From Thermaceae bacterium (GTDB lineage: Bacteria > Deinococcota > Deinococci > Deinococcales > Marinithermaceae), in assembly GCA_026984675.1 (NCBI GenBank), contig JALSRQ010000044.1:1-64000 (forward strand): a stretch of 64,000 nucleotides of DNA. The letters run 5' to 3'. The stretch's first letter is position 1; each line of letters begins with the position of its first letter. Positions 1 through 9,220 of this stretch are shown here, piece by piece. The notes beneath the pieces were generated by a model. The model saw only the letters and a list, made by a program, of their open reading frames with translations, made no database searches and was not told where the DNA came from. Made by a program: the position numbers and the translations under genes.

Positions 1-884
1 CCCAGGTTGCCGTCCAGCCACATGTGGTAGCCGCCCTCCTCGACGATCGCCCGCTGGGTGACCAGGTTGTACATGTTGGTCGGCCAGTTCTGGATGGTGG
101 TGTAGCGGGAGTGGGCGTTTTTGTGGACGTAGATCTCGATCACCCCGGTGTGGAGCGCCTCGGTGGTGTAGAGGGGGGCGGTGCAGCCCTCGATGTAGTG
201 CACCTTGGCCCCCTCGTCGACCACGATCAGGGTGCGCTCGAACTGGCCGAACCCGGCGGTGTTGACCCGGAAGTAGGCCTGCAGCGGCACCTCGACCTCG
301 ACCCCGGGGGGCACGTAGACGAAGGAGCCGCCGGACCAGACCGCCGAGTTCAGGGCGGCGAACTTGTTGTCGGTGGGGGGGACGATCTTGGCGAAGTAGC
401 GCCGAAAGATCTCCTCGTGCTTCCGGAGCCCCTCCTCGATCGAGACGAAGATCACGCCCTTTTTCTCGAGCTCCTCCTTGATCTTGTGGTAGACCACCTC
501 GGAGTCGTACTGGGCGCCGACCCCCGCCAGCACCTTGCGCTCGGCCTCGGGGATGCCGAGCCGCTCGTAGGTCTTCTTGATCTCCTCGGGGACCTCCTCC
601 CAGCTCTCGACCGGGCCCCTCGAGGGCGGCTTGACGTAGTAGTAGAAGTCGTCGAGCTTTCCCTCCAGCCCCGAGAGGTCGGGGCCCCACTTCGGCATCG
701 GCATCTTGAAGAAGGCCTCGAGGGCCCTGAGGCGGAACTCGGTCATCCAGGCCGGTTCCCCCTTGGCCTCGGAGATCCGCCGCACCGTCTCGGGGGTGAG
801 CCCTTTGAGGGCGAGCTCGGGCTCGACCTCGTCCTTGAACCCCCAGCGGTAGTCGTCGGCGATGTGTTTCAGGTCCTCAGGCAC
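1..884 (-). CDS. sufB: SufB, Fe-S cluster assembly scaffold (partial, C-terminus outside window)
   Basis: Scaffold subunit of the cytosolic SufBCD complex, which assembles Fe-S clusters. About 294 N-terminal residues are present of the roughly 465 usual. The frame reads through to the window edge with family features such as [11 protein letters not shown] and the SFVYVPPG / [12 protein letters not shown] stretch. The start is GTG at 884 behind a GGAGGAGG Shine-Dalgarno and overlaps the sufC stop by 8 bp, so the two are translationally coupled. sufD would be expected beyond the left edge. Confidence 0.95.
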   Translation of the reverse strand, partial: MPEDLKHIADDYRWGFKDEVEPELALKGLTPETVRRISEAKGEPAWMTEFRLRALEAFFKMPMPKWGPDLSGLEGKLDDFYYYVKPPSRGPVESWEEVPEEIKKTYERLGIPEAERKVLAGVGAQYDSEVVYHKIKEELEKKGVIFVSIEEGLRKHEEIFRRYFAKIVPPTDNKFAALNSAVWSGGSFVYVPPGVEVEVPLQAYFRVNTAGFGQFERTLIVVDEGAKVHYIEGCTAPLYTTEALHTGVIEIYVHKNAHSRYTTIQNWPTNMYNLVTQRAIVEEGGYHMWLDGNL

Positions 885-1629
885 CGGCCACCTCCTCCTT
901 GAGCCAGTCGTAGCCGCGCTTTTCGAGCTCCAGCGCGAGCTCGGCCCCGCCGGTCTTGACCACCCGACCGTCCATCATCACGTGGACCACGTCGGGAACG
1001 ATGTAGTTGAGGAGGCGCTGGTAGTGGGTGATGACCAGGGCGGAAAACTCCGGCCCCCGCATCGAGTTCACCCCCCGGGCCACCACCTTGAGGGCGTCGA
1101 TGTCGAGGCCGGAGTCGGTCTCGTCGAGGATCGCGTAGCGGGGCCTTAGCACCAGGAGCTGGAGGATCTCGTTCTTCTTCTTCTCCCCGCCGGAGAACCC
1201 CTCGTTCAGGTAGCGGGAAAGCACCCCCTCGTCCCAGTCGAGGAGCTCGATCGCCTCCTTGAGCCGGGCGTAGAACTCGGCGATCGGGGGCTCCTTGCCG
1301 AGCCGCTCTTTCAGCGCAAGGCGCAGGAAGTTCGCCACCTGCACCCCGGGCACCTCGACCGGGTACTGGAAGGCGAGGAAGAGCCCTTTGCGGGCGCGCT
1401 CGTCGGGGGCAAGCTCGGTGATCTCCTCGCCGTCGAGGAGAATCCTCCCCTTTTCCACCTGGTAGTTGGGGTCGCCGGCGATCACCTTGCCGAGGGTGCT
1501 CTTGCCGGCGCCGTTGGGGCCCATGAGGGCGTGGACCTCGCCGAGGGGCAGGGTGAGGTTCACGCCCTTCAAGATCGTCTTGCCGTCGTGCGAGACCCAG
1601 AGGTCTTGGATTTCCAGGCGCTTCGTCAT
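877..1629 (-). CDS. sufC: SufC, Fe-S assembly ATPase
   Basis: ABC-type ATPase that drives the SufBCD scaffold; cytosolic. It has 250 residues, the normal length. Walker [10 protein letters not shown] lies at about residues 37-45, the signature [10 protein letters not shown] near 145, and Walker [12 protein letters not shown] follows. The ATG at 1629 has GGAGGAG six bases upstream; an in-frame TTG five codons earlier has no such site. It is the first gene of the sufCB operon, with a promoter at 1666-1694. Confidence 0.96.
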   Translation of the reverse strand: MTKRLEIQDLWVSHDGKTILKGVNLTLPLGEVHALMGPNGAGKSTLGKVIAGDPNYQVEKGRILLDGEEITELAPDERARKGLFLAFQYPVEVPGVQVANFLRLALKERLGKEPPIAEFYARLKEAIELLDWDEGVLSRYLNEGFSGGEKKKNEILQLLVLRPRYAILDETDSGLDIDALKVVARGVNSMRGPEFSALVITHYQRLLNYIVPDVVHVMMDGRVVKTGGAELALELEKRGYDWLKEEVAGA

Positions 1630-1665
1630 CTTCGACTCCTCCAACGCGCTCCCGCGCTAAGGGCC

Positions 1666-1694
1666 AGTCTAGCCGGCGGGCCGCCTAATGTCTA
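1666..1694 (-). promoter_or_regulatory. Promoter of the suf operon
   Basis: On the minus strand TAGACA (1694-1689), a 17-bp spacer and TAGACT (1671-1666) form a good -35/-10 pair. The predicted 5' leader of about 30 nt carries the sufC Shine-Dalgarno. No regulator site was recognised. Confidence 0.6.
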
Positions 1695-1703
1695 GTGGTT
1701 TAG

Positions 1704-2798
1704 TCAGGATTCCTCGAGGCCCCGCTCCAGGTCGCGAAGCAGCGCCTCGGCCGGTTCCAGCCCTACCGAGAGCCGCACCAGCCCCTCCGGGAAGCGGTAG
1801 GCCCGGGCGACCCTGGGCTGGGCGAAGAGCGGCAGCACCAGCGACTCGAAGCCGCCCCAGGAGACCCCGACCCGGAAGTGCTCCAGGCGGTCGGCGAAGC
1901 GACGGGCGGCCTCGGCGTCGGCGAGCTCGACCGAGAGCAGCCCGGCGCCGCTCCTTAGGTAGCGGGCGAAGAGCGGGTCGTCCTCCACCCAATGGACCCG
2001 GCGGACCGCCGGGTGTCCTTTCAGGAAGGCGGCCACCCTCCGGGCGTTCTCGGCGTGGCGGGCCAGGCGGAGTTCGAGGGTCTGGAGCCCCCGCACCAGC
2101 AGCCAGGCCTCGAAGGGGGCGAGCTTGGCCCCGAGCAGCATGTAGGGTTCCTTGAGCCGATCGACGAGCTCCCGGCGGCCGGCCACCGCCCCGGCGATCA
2201 CGTCGGAGTGGCCCGAGAAGTACTTGCTGGCCGAGTGGACGACCAGGTCGATCCCGTGGGCCAGCGGCCGGGCCAGCACCCCGGCGGTGTAGGTGGCGTC
2301 GATCACGCTCACCGCCCCGGCCCGGCGGGCGGCGGCGGCCACCGGTTCCAGGTCCACCAGCTCGAAGGTGTAGGAGGCCGGCGACTCCAGGTAGACCAGC
2401 CGGGCCCCCGGGATCGCCCGCAGGATCCCCTCGGTGTCGGCGGCGGGGACGAAGGCGGTCTCGACCCCGAACTCGGCGAGGAGGCCGGTGAGCAGGGCGT
2501 GGGTGCCGGCGTAGACGGGGGCGGTGGCCACCACCCGGTCGCCGGGCCGCAAAAAGGCAAAGAGGGTGGCCGCCACCGCCGCCATGCCGCTGGCGAAGGC
2601 ACGGGCGGCCTCGGCCCCTTCCAACGCGGCCACCTGCGTTTCGAAGAGCCCCACGGTGGGGTTGGCGCCCCGGGTGTAGTAGGGGCGCCCCTGGCGCACC
2701 GCCTCCTCGAAGTCCCGGACGCTGTCGAAGGCGAAGAGCGAGGTCTGGAAGATGGCGGGGGCGGCCTCGCCCAGGAGGTTCGGCTCGGGAACGTCCAT
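1704..2798 (-). CDS. PLP-dependent Cys/Met metabolism enzyme (cystathionine gamma-synthase/beta-lyase family)
   Basis: Fold-type I PLP enzyme of the trans-sulfuration family, predicted cytosolic. The motif HSASKYFSGHSDVI holds the Schiff-base lysine, and YYTRGANPTVGLFE is the usual N-terminal substrate/PLP region. Length is 364 residues from the ATG at 2798. A TACCCT box ends 6 nt before it, which suits leaderless expression; an in-frame GTG at 2813 is the alternative. Whether it acts as gamma-synthase, gamma-lyase or beta-lyase cannot be read from sequence. It lies next to suf genes, which also handle cysteine sulfur. Confidence 0.85.
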   Translation of the reverse strand: MDVPEPNLLGEAAPAIFQTSLFAFDSVRDFEEAVRQGRPYYTRGANPTVGLFETQVAALEGAEAARAFASGMAAVAATLFAFLRPGDRVVATAPVYAGTHALLTGLLAEFGVETAFVPAADTEGILRAIPGARLVYLESPASYTFELVDLEPVAAAARRAGAVSVIDATYTAGVLARPLAHGIDLVVHSASKYFSGHSDVIAGAVAGRRELVDRLKEPYMLLGAKLAPFEAWLLVRGLQTLELRLARHAENARRVAAFLKGHPAVRRVHWVEDDPLFARYLRSGAGLLSVELADAEAARRFADRLEHFRVGVSWGGFESLVLPLFAQPRVARAYRFPEGLVRLSVGLEPAEALLRDLERGLEES

Positions 2799-2866
2799 GG
2801 CCCAAGGGTACACGCCATGGGAGATGTAACGCTTTGGCCACGCCGCCCCGCTAGGCTTGCGGCGTC

Positions 2867-5569
2867 ATGAGGAGGATCGCGAGTCTAGTTGGAATCCTTT
2901 TGCTTCTGGCCGCGTGCGGCGCCCCGCCCGCGAAGCGGCTTACGGTCGTTCCCGACGCGCTGGTGCTGGCGCCGGGGGGCGAGGCCCGGCTGGAGGCGCG
3001 CCTCTCCGGGGTCACCGGCGGGGTGCGCTGGCGGGCCGAGCGGGGCGCGATCGTAGGCGCCGGCACGGCGGTGACCTACCGCGCGCCCGGCCATCCCGCC
3101 GACGACCGGGTGGTGGTCGAGAGCCTGGCCGACCCCGGGCTTCGGGCCGAGGTCCGGGTCTCGGTGCGCTCCGGCGGGGTGGTCGGAAACCGGATCCGGG
3201 TCGTCAGCGACCGGGCCCTGATCTTCGGCCGGGTGGGCGAGCAGCGGGTCTTCGAGGTCGAGGTCCTCGACGACCTCGGTCGGCCGGTCCCCGACGCCCG
3301 GGTACGGTTTGAAAGCGCCGACCCTGCCCGCTTCCGGGTGACGCCCATCGGACCCCGTAAGGCCCGGGTCGAGGCGCTCGACGACGCCCTGGGCACGGTC
3401 CGCATCCTGGCCCGCTACCGCGACGCCGAGACCTGGGGCGAGGCGGTCTTCGCCGAGTTCCAGCCGGACGCCCTCCACCTCGCCGGCGACCTCGTCCTCG
3501 ACGCCGACTGGGACCCCGCCCGGCGGGCCTGGGTGCGGGTGGTCCTCAGGCGCACCCCCGAGACCGAGGGGCTCCGGGCCGGTCAGGTCTTCTTCACCGG
3601 CGACCGCACCGGGGTTTGGGGCCGGATCGCGTCGGTCCGCGTCGAGTCCGACCGGGTGGTGCTCGTCACCGGCAAGGCGGCGCTCCCCGATCTCTTTCGG
3701 CGGTTGCGCTACCGCGACGAGACCCCCGAGGTGGCGGTGCAGAGCGTGCTCCTGCCCGGTGGGCGGGCGGCGCTCCGGGTTCAGAGCGGGGGCGACGTCC
3801 GGTTGGTGCCGCTGGGCGCCTGCGAGACCGACCTCGAGGGCGTCGAGGTCACCGAGCCCTACCTCGGGGAGATCCGCCGCTTCTGGATCGAGGCCTACGT
3901 CGAGCTCGAGTTCGGCCTCGACCCCCTCGACCGCGCCGGCCTCATCTTTCACGGCGAGGCCGGGCTGGTCGCCGACGGGGGCCGGGTCCGGGTGGACACC
4001 CCCAGCGGCGAGGTCTACTGCCGCCTCTGGCAGGGGGAGGTCAGCCTCCCCGCCGTCTCGATCCTGGTGCTCTCGATCAACGTCGACCTCTACCCCCAGG
4101 TCTACGTCTACGCCGACGTCACCGCCAGCGGCGCCTCGCTCCTGTTGCAGGGCCCCCGGGCCCGGGCGGTGGCCCGCGCGGCGGTGGGCTTTCGCTACGA
4201 CGACGCCCACGGCTGGCAGTTCGTTGACGATTTCGGCTTCGACACCGGGCTCGACCGGCCCCGCCTTGCGATGACCCTGAGGAGCCACCTCGAGCTCGAG
4301 ACCGGCCCCGGCGCCGCCGTCGAGCTGGGCGCCTCGGTCCGGGCCTTCGGGGAGAACCTCCTCTCCGGGCGGCTCCTTGAGCTGGTCGGCGAGCTCCCCT
4401 TCTTCGTGCGGGTGCCGGTGTGGGCGGTCGAGCGGGCCGACTACGCGGGGGTGGACTGGGGGTTCGGCTACCGGCTTCTCGGCTACCTGAAGCTGGAGCT
4501 CGGGGGTCCGCTCGCCGACCTGGTGACCGAGATCTTCGGGGAGGGGGCCACCGACCTGGGCCGAACCAAGCTCTTCGAGGCCGAGGACCGCAAGGCCTTC
4601 CTGGCCGCCACCCGGACGCGCATCCGGCTCGCTCCCGCGGCGGTGGACCTCGGGCGGGGGGAGGCGGCGACCTTCGTGCTCAGCGACGACGACGGGCTCT
4701 CCGGCCGGGTCGAGGCCTGGCTGCGGGGCGGGGTCTGCCCGAGCAACCTCGCCTGCTTCGGGCCCGGCGTCCCCTTGAGGCGGGTCGCCTCCGGCCCCGA
4801 CGGCGGCGGTCCCGAGGTGCGCCTCACCTGGACGCCGGGCCCGGGGGACGTCGGCTACTACGAGGTGCAGGGGCGCCACTGGCTGGGCCTTTTCAAGGAG
4901 GTCGCCCCCTACGCCTCCCGCGCCGCCCGGGGGCTGATCGTGCGCGCCCCCGAGCTCGACGCCCTGCCCGCCGGCCTCTTGCTGAAGGGCAAGTACGACG
5001 CCGAGGCGATCGGGGTGCTCAGCTACCAGAACCGCACGGTGAGCGGGCTCGGCCCGGACGGCACCCCCCACGACTTCACCAGCCCGCTCTCGGTCACCCT
5101 CTCCCCGCCGGCCGGGGTGGCCGCCGACCCGGCCTCGGTCACCCTCGGCTCGGGGGACTGGGCCTTCCACCGCCTCAGCTACCCCTGCCCCGGTTCCCCC
5201 ACCGCCTTCGACGCCGCCCTTCGCCTGACCACCAACGACCCCGACGAGGGCCGCGTGGATCTCCCGGTCAGGGTCGAGTGCACCCCCAACAACCCGCCGA
5301 CCGCCCGGATCCTGAAGACCGCGGTGAGCGGGAACGAGCTCCGGGTGATCGGCCGGGGACGCGACCCCGACGGCGACCCCCTCGGCTGCTACTTCGACTT
5401 CGGCGACGGCAGCCCCCGCGAGGAGCGGCCGCTCGGCTCGCCGGACTGCGACGCCCTCGACGTGCGGCACACCTACGCCGAGGCCGGCACCTACCAGGTG
5501 ACCTTCGTGGTCTTCGACTCGGACGGCGACCGCGACGTCGACCGCAAGACCGAGACGGTGGGCCCCTAG
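2867..5569 (+). CDS. Large secreted lipoprotein with C-terminal PKD domain
   Basis: 900 residues. The N-terminus has a short charged region, a hydrophobic core and the lipobox LLAAC, so it is predicted to be lipidated and cell-envelope anchored. Residues about 25-110 look like a Big-type immunoglobulin fold. The middle is beta-rich without a recognised family. The last 90 residues form a PKD module: NNPPTARI opening, DPDGDPLGCYFDFGDGS and HTYAEAGTYQVTFVV. No catalytic motif was seen; a structural or adhesive role is inferred. The -10 TAGGCT at 2852-2857 lies 9 nt before the ATG. Confidence 0.8.
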   Translation: MRRIASLVGILLLLAACGAPPAKRLTVVPDALVLAPGGEARLEARLSGVTGGVRWRAERGAIVGAGTAVTYRAPGHPADDRVVVESLADPGLRAEVRVSVRSGGVVGNRIRVVSDRALIFGRVGEQRVFEVEVLDDLGRPVPDARVRFESADPARFRVTPIGPRKARVEALDDALGTVRILARYRDAETWGEAVFAEFQPDALHLAGDLVLDADWDPARRAWVRVVLRRTPETEGLRAGQVFFTGDRTGVWGRIASVRVESDRVVLVTGKAALPDLFRRLRYRDETPEVAVQSVLLPGGRAALRVQSGGDVRLVPLGACETDLEGVEVTEPYLGEIRRFWIEAYVELEFGLDPLDRAGLIFHGEAGLVADGGRVRVDTPSGEVYCRLWQGEVSLPAVSILVLSINVDLYPQVYVYADVTASGASLLLQGPRARAVARAAVGFRYDDAHGWQFVDDFGFDTGLDRPRLAMTLRSHLELETGPGAAVELGASVRAFGENLLSGRLLELVGELPFFVRVPVWAVERADYAGVDWGFGYRLLGYLKLELGGPLADLVTEIFGEGATDLGRTKLFEAEDRKAFLAATRTRIRLAPAAVDLGRGEAATFVLSDDDGLSGRVEAWLRGGVCPSNLACFGPGVPLRRVASGPDGGGPEVRLTWTPGPGDVGYYEVQGRHWLGLFKEVAPYASRAARGLIVRAPELDALPAGLLLKGKYDAEAIGVLSYQNRTVSGLGPDGTPHDFTSPLSVTLSPPAGVAADPASVTLGSGDWAFHRLSYPCPGSPTAFDAALRLTTNDPDEGRVDLPVRVECTPNNPPTARILKTAVSGNELRVIGRGRDPDGDPLGCYFDFGDGSPREERPLGSPDCDALDVRHTYAEAGTYQVTFVVFDSDGDRDVDRKTETVGP

Positions 5570-5576
5570 GCGGGCG

Positions 5577-6590
5577 CTAGACCCCGGCGGCGACCGCCAC
5601 CCGGTTGCCGCCGGCTCGCTTGGCCCGGTAGAGCAGGCCGTCGACCCGGGCCAGGAAGCGGGCCGGGGTCTCCCCGGGGAGCAGGCGGCCCAGCCCGACG
5701 CTCAGGGTGACCCCGGCGAGGGGCTCGCGGGCGGCGTCCACCGCCCGGCAGAGGCGGTCGGCGATCATCTGGCCCTCGGAGGCGGGGCAGTCGTAGAGGA
5801 GGATGGCGAACTCGTCGCCGCCGGTGCGGGCCAGCAGGTCGCCCTCCCGCAGGTGGGCGGCCAGCGTCGCCGCTATCCGGCGGAGCACCTCGTCGCCGCG
5901 GGCGTGGCCGTGGCGGTCGTTGACCTCCTTGAAGCGGTCCAGGTCGATGGCCAGCAACAGCGGCGGCAGGCGCTGGCGGGCGCTTTGCCGCATCTCGGCC
6001 TCGAGGGCCTCGAGGAACCCCCGCCGGTTGGCCGCTCCGGTGAGGGGGTCGGTGCGGGCCTCCTCCTCGGCGTGGGCGGCCCGGCGCCCCATCTCGAAGA
6101 TCCTCGAGGACAGCACCCAGAGCCCGGCCTGCGAGGCCAGCCACTGGAGGTAGGTGTTCCAGAGCCCGGCGTCGCCGAACTCGCCGGAGAGCCCGAAGGA
6201 GAGGAAGCTCACCCCCACCAGCAGGAGGAAGTAGCGCAGGAGGAAGACCCGGGCGGCCTCCGGGCTCAGGGCGACGTAGGCCCCGGGGTAGACCAGCGGG
6301 GTCCAAAGCAGCGAGGGCCAGAGCCCCTGGTTCAGGTGGCGCAGGGAGAGGAAGGCGGTGTAGAGGAGGAACGCCCCCAGCGTTCGCATGGCCAAGAGGG
6401 CCAGGCCCTCCTCCCGACCCCGGACCGCCCGCCCGAGGAGGTGGCCGAGCCAAAGCGCCAGGGCCAACAGGGCGTAGTCCTCCGGCGCCCCGCCGCCGGT
6501 GGCCCAAAACCCCACCCCGGCGGCCACCCCGCCAAGGGCGAAGAGGCCGATGAGGATGCGGCGCCGGGAGGTCCGCGCGGCCAGGGGCAT
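5577..6590 (-). CDS. Membrane-bound diguanylate cyclase (GGDEF)
   Basis: 337 residues from the ATG at 6590. The N-terminal half (about 10-175) is hydrophobic with roughly five or six membrane segments. The C-terminal half is a GGDEF domain: DPLTGAANRRGF, DLDRFKEVND, active site TGGDEF near residue 256, and an inhibitory I-site RxxD (REGD) exactly five residues before it. Both sites are intact, so active, product-inhibited c-di-GMP synthesis is expected. The MshEN-type ATPase at 61000-63654 is a possible receptor. An ATG at 6650 would add 20 residues, but it sits over the divergent crcB start. Confidence 0.92.
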   Translation of the reverse strand: MPLAARTSRRRILIGLFALGGVAAGVGFWATGGGAPEDYALLALALWLGHLLGRAVRGREEGLALLAMRTLGAFLLYTAFLSLRHLNQGLWPSLLWTPLVYPGAYVALSPEAARVFLLRYFLLLVGVSFLSFGLSGEFGDAGLWNTYLQWLASQAGLWVLSSRIFEMGRRAAHAEEEARTDPLTGAANRRGFLEALEAEMRQSARQRLPPLLLAIDLDRFKEVNDRHGHARGDEVLRRIAATLAAHLREGDLLARTGGDEFAILLYDCPASEGQMIADRLCRAVDAAREPLAGVTLSVGLGRLLPGETPARFLARVDGLLYRAKRAGGNRVAVAAGV

Positions 6591-6635
6591 GCCCCAGTCT
6601 ACGCGCAAAGATCCCCCCGCCGGCCCGCCATCGTC

Positions 6636-6641
6636 TAGGCT
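6636..6641 (+). promoter_or_regulatory. -10 box of crcB (leaderless type)
   Basis: TAGGCT is followed by 7 nt and then the crcB ATG. No Shine-Dalgarno and no room for a fluoride riboswitch are seen. Confidence 0.5.
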
Positions 6642-6648
6642 TGGGGGC

Positions 6649-7017
6649 ATGAAGGCGTACCTCTTCGTCGCCCTGGGGGGGTCGCTCGGGGCCGTGCTCC
6701 GTTACGCCGCCAGCGGCTGGGTCCAGCAGCTGGCCGGCGGCCTGTTTCCCTGGGGTACGCTTTTCGTGAACGTGGTGGGCAGCTTCCTCCTGGGCGCCCT
6801 CTACGAGGCCGCGATGCGGGCGGTTTTGCCCCCCGAGTGGCGGCTCTTCTGGGCGGTGGGGGTGCTGGGGGCGTTCACCACGTTCTCGACCCTGAGCTAC
6901 GAGACGCTCGGCATGCTGCGCGAAGGGGCCCTGGCCCCGGCCCTCGCCTACGCCCTCGGCTCGCTGGCGCTGGGGGTGGGGGCGGCGTTGGCTGGGGTCT
7001 GGGCGGTGGGGAGGTAG
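6649..7017 (+). CDS. crcB: Fluoride channel CrcB/Fluc
   Basis: 122 residues and four membrane segments, normal for a Fluc subunit that works as a dual-topology dimer exporting fluoride across the inner membrane. Family motifs are GGSLGAVLRY at the N-terminus, NVVGSFLLG in TM2, and FTTFSTLSYE with the pore phenylalanine/threonine track in TM3. The start is ATG at 6649, 7 nt after TAGGCT. It is followed after 3 bp by a DUF190 gene, a common partner. Confidence 0.93.
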   Translation: MKAYLFVALGGSLGAVLRYAASGWVQQLAGGLFPWGTLFVNVVGSFLLGALYEAAMRAVLPPEWRLFWAVGVLGAFTTFSTLSYETLGMLREGALAPALAYALGSLALGVGAALAGVWAVGR

Positions 7018-7020
7018 ACG

Positions 7021-7362
7021 GTGGGACTGCGAGGCGAGGCCAAGCTCCTCCGGATCTTCATCGGCGAGTCCGATCGCTACAAGGGTCGGCCGCTCTTCGA
7101 GGCGATCGTGGAGAAGGGCCGGGAGGCGGGGCTGGCGGGGGCCTCGGTCTTCCGGGGGATCATGGGCTACGGGGGCCACTCCCGCATCCACAGCGCCCGG
7201 GTGCTCCGGCTCTCCGAGGACCTCCCGGTGATGATCGAGTTCGTCGACACCGCCGAGAAGATCGAGGCCTTCCTGCCCACCCTCGACGGCATGATCGCCG
7301 AGGGGCTGGTGACCCTGGAGCGGGTCGAGGTGGTCTGGTACCGCCGGGGCGAAAACGCGTAG
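7021..7362 (+). CDS. DUF190 protein, CrcB partner
   Basis: 113 residues with the DUF190 pattern: LLRIFIGESDRYKGRPLFEAIV, GLAGASVFRGIMGYG, and the region DLPVMIEFVDTAEKIE. The fold is PII/ACT-like and such proteins are often encoded with crcB; a regulatory role for the channel is inferred. It starts with GTG 3 bp after crcB, so it is co-transcribed. Confidence 0.88.
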   Translation: MGLRGEAKLLRIFIGESDRYKGRPLFEAIVEKGREAGLAGASVFRGIMGYGGHSRIHSARVLRLSEDLPVMIEFVDTAEKIEAFLPTLDGMIAEGLVTLERVEVVWYRRGENA

Positions 7363-7374
7363 GATGAGGCTGCT

Positions 7375-8208
7375 ATGAAAAAGTTTGCATGGACGATCGG
7401 TACCGTGCTCGCCCTGGTCGCCCTGGCCTCCGGCGCGGCGGCAATCGCCGACGCCCTCTACGTTGCCTTCGTGGCCAAGGTGCCGGCGGTGGCCCCGGGG
7501 GTGCGCACCCTCGCCGAGGCCTACCGGGTGCAGGACGCCTTCGTCCGGCGCCTCTCGGTGCCCCTGGGGCCGGTGGTGGGCTACAAGGTGGGCCTCACCA
7601 GCAAAGCGGTGCAGAAGCGGTTCGGCGTCGACCACCCGCTCCGGGGTCAGCTCCTTGAGCGGATGCTCCTTAAGGACGGAGCCCGGGTGCCGGCCCGCTT
7701 CGGCGCCCGGCCGATCGCCGAGGCCGACCTCTTGGTGCGGGTCAAAGACGCCGGGATCAACCAGGCGAGAACGGTCGCCGAGGTCTGGGACCACCTCGAC
7801 GCGGTGATCCCCTTCATCGAGCTGCCGGACCTTCTGGTTAGGAAGGGCGACCCCCTCACCGCCCCGGTGATCACCGCCATCAACGTCGGCGCCCGGCTGG
7901 GGGTCATGGGGGCGGAGATCCCCACCGAGCGGCTCGCCGCCGGCGACCTGGCGGCGATGACCGTGCACGTCTACGCGGGGGGCAAGGAGGCGATGGCGGT
8001 GCCCGGGAAGGCGATCCTCGGCCACCCCCTGAACGCCCTGCTCTGGCTGGTGAGGGACCTAAAGGCCGACGGCAAGGCCCTGAGGGCGGGCGATCTGGTG
8101 AGCCTCGGGAGCTTCGGACGGCCGCTTTTGCCCCGGCCGGGGACCGAGCTAAGGGTCGTCTACGAGGGCCTTTTTGGCAACCAGTCGGTGGCGGTGCGGT
8201 TTAAGTGA
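7375..8208 (+). CDS. Fumarylacetoacetase/2-keto-4-pentenoate hydratase-fold protein with signal peptide
   Basis: 277 residues. After residue 25 it follows the MhpD-like hydratase family: GPVVGYKVGLTS, EVWDHLDAVIPFIELPD, NVGARLGVMG and HPLNALLWLV. Before that, MKKF plus a hydrophobic stretch ending SGAAAIAD looks like a Sec signal peptide, unusual because relatives are cytosolic catabolic enzymes. -10 TAGGAT lies 9 nt before the ATG. No aromatic degradation genes are nearby, so the substrate is unknown; a periplasmic role is inferred. Confidence 0.75.
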   Translation: MKKFAWTIGTVLALVALASGAAAIADALYVAFVAKVPAVAPGVRTLAEAYRVQDAFVRRLSVPLGPVVGYKVGLTSKAVQKRFGVDHPLRGQLLERMLLKDGARVPARFGARPIAEADLLVRVKDAGINQARTVAEVWDHLDAVIPFIELPDLLVRKGDPLTAPVITAINVGARLGVMGAEIPTERLAAGDLAAMTVHVYAGGKEAMAVPGKAILGHPLNALLWLVRDLKADGKALRAGDLVSLGSFGRPLLPRPGTELRVVYEGLFGNQSVAVRFK

Positions 8209-8660
8209 GCGAGGGCCCGCCCCCCCGGTTGCGGCCGGTTCGCCGGCTGGCCGACTTCGACTGGGAGGCGCTCCGCGCCGCCGCCCGGGCCGAGGGGTGC
8301 GGGGGCCTCGAGCGGCTCCTGGCCGAGCTCGGCGAGGAGGGTGCCCGGGACCGGCGGGCCGGGCTTTGGGCGATCGCCGCCGGCGGCCGGGCGGTGGCGG
8401 CGGCCGGCGTGGCCCCGGAGCCCTGCCCCGGCTGGCTCGGCGCCGCCCGGCTTTGGGCGATCTACGTCCACCCCGACCACCGCGGCCGGGGCTTCGGCCA
8501 CCGCCTGCTCGCCCGGATCCTCCGCCACCTCCGGGGCCGCTTTCGGCGGCTCACCGCCGGGGTCGAGGACCGCCCGACCGCAAGCTTTTTGGAGCACCAC
8601 GGCTTCGTGCCGCTTGACGACGCTTGCGTAAGCCACTTTCGTCTGGTGGGGAAGGGGTAG
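8205..8660 (+). CDS. GNAT N-acetyltransferase
   Basis: 151 residues; acetyl-CoA binding motif A is clear in LWAIYVHPDHRGRGFGHRLLARI, followed by DRPTASFLEHHGFVP, the usual C-terminal GNAT strand. The GTG start overlaps the upstream stop as GTGA, so it is translated with the hydratase-fold gene. The substrate cannot be inferred. Confidence 0.85.
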   Translation: MSEGPPPRLRPVRRLADFDWEALRAAARAEGCGGLERLLAELGEEGARDRRAGLWAIAAGGRAVAAAGVAPEPCPGWLGAARLWAIYVHPDHRGRGFGHRLLARILRHLRGRFRRLTAGVEDRPTASFLEHHGFVPLDDACVSHFRLVGKG

Positions 8661-8669
8661 GGTGGGGGC

Positions 8670-9218
8670 ATGGCGCTCCCTCCCGGTCAGCGGGCGGTCC
8701 CCAAGCTGCCGGTCTTCACGGTCGTGCCCCCGGCCGGTCTGCCCGAGCCCGGGAAGTACCGGGTCTGGGTGCGGGGCCGGGTGGAGCGGCCGCTCTCCCT
8801 TACCCTCGCGGAGCTTTTGCCCCGGGCCGAGGTGGTCCACGACTTCCACTGCGTCACCGGCTGGAGCCGGGAGCGGGTTCGATGGGAGGGGATCCCGCTT
8901 GCCGAGGTGCTCGAGGAGGCAGGCCCCCTTCCCGACGCCCGCTGGCTCCTCGCCTTCGCGTTCGGCGCGTATTCGGCGGCGATCCCCCTGGACGAAGCGC
9001 TCCGGCCGGGGGTGTTGCTCGCCACCCGGCTCGAAGGCCGGCCGATCCCCGCGCCCTACGGCGGCCCGGTGCGCCTGGTGGTGCCCCACCTCTACGGCTG
9101 GAAGAGCGTGAAGTGGCTGATGGGGATCAAGGTGCTCGAGCGCTACGAGCCCGGCTACTGGGAGGCCCGGGGCTACCACCCAAGGGGCGACCCCTGGAAG
9201 GAGGAGCGCTACGGTTAG
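8670..9218 (+). CDS. Molybdopterin-dependent oxidoreductase, sulfite-oxidase fold
   Basis: 182 residues, matching the compact single-domain sulfite-oxidase/YedY-type Moco domain. HDFHCVTGWS supplies the cysteine ligand of Mo (C61), and PYGGPVRLVVPHLYGWKSVKW is the conserved cofactor-binding C-terminal part. There is no twin-arginine signal, so a cytosolic enzyme is predicted. -10 TAGGGT lies 6 nt before the ATG, implying its own leaderless promoter although the upstream gene ends only 9 bp away. Confidence 0.88.
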   Translation: MALPPGQRAVPKLPVFTVVPPAGLPEPGKYRVWVRGRVERPLSLTLAELLPRAEVVHDFHCVTGWSRERVRWEGIPLAEVLEEAGPLPDARWLLAFAFGAYSAAIPLDEALRPGVLLATRLEGRPIPAPYGGPVRLVVPHLYGWKSVKWLMGIKVLERYEPGYWEARGYHPRGDPWKEERYG

Positions 9219-9220
9219 CC

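Noticed and set aside
2885-5470. An 861-codon minus-strand frame opposite the PKD lipoprotein
   Set aside because: Composition is an antisense shadow (Gly/Asp/Val/His-rich); the plus strand has signal peptide, lipobox and PKD motifs.
6591-6648. Fluoride riboswitch upstream of crcB
   Set aside because: Only about 58 bp lie between the divergent starts, and TAGGCT 7 nt before ATG leaves no leader; no riboswitch core words were seen.
5566-8025. An 819-codon minus-strand frame across crcB, DUF190 and the hydratase gene
   Set aside because: Opposite several well-supported plus-strand genes and out of frame with the GGDEF gene it partly covers.
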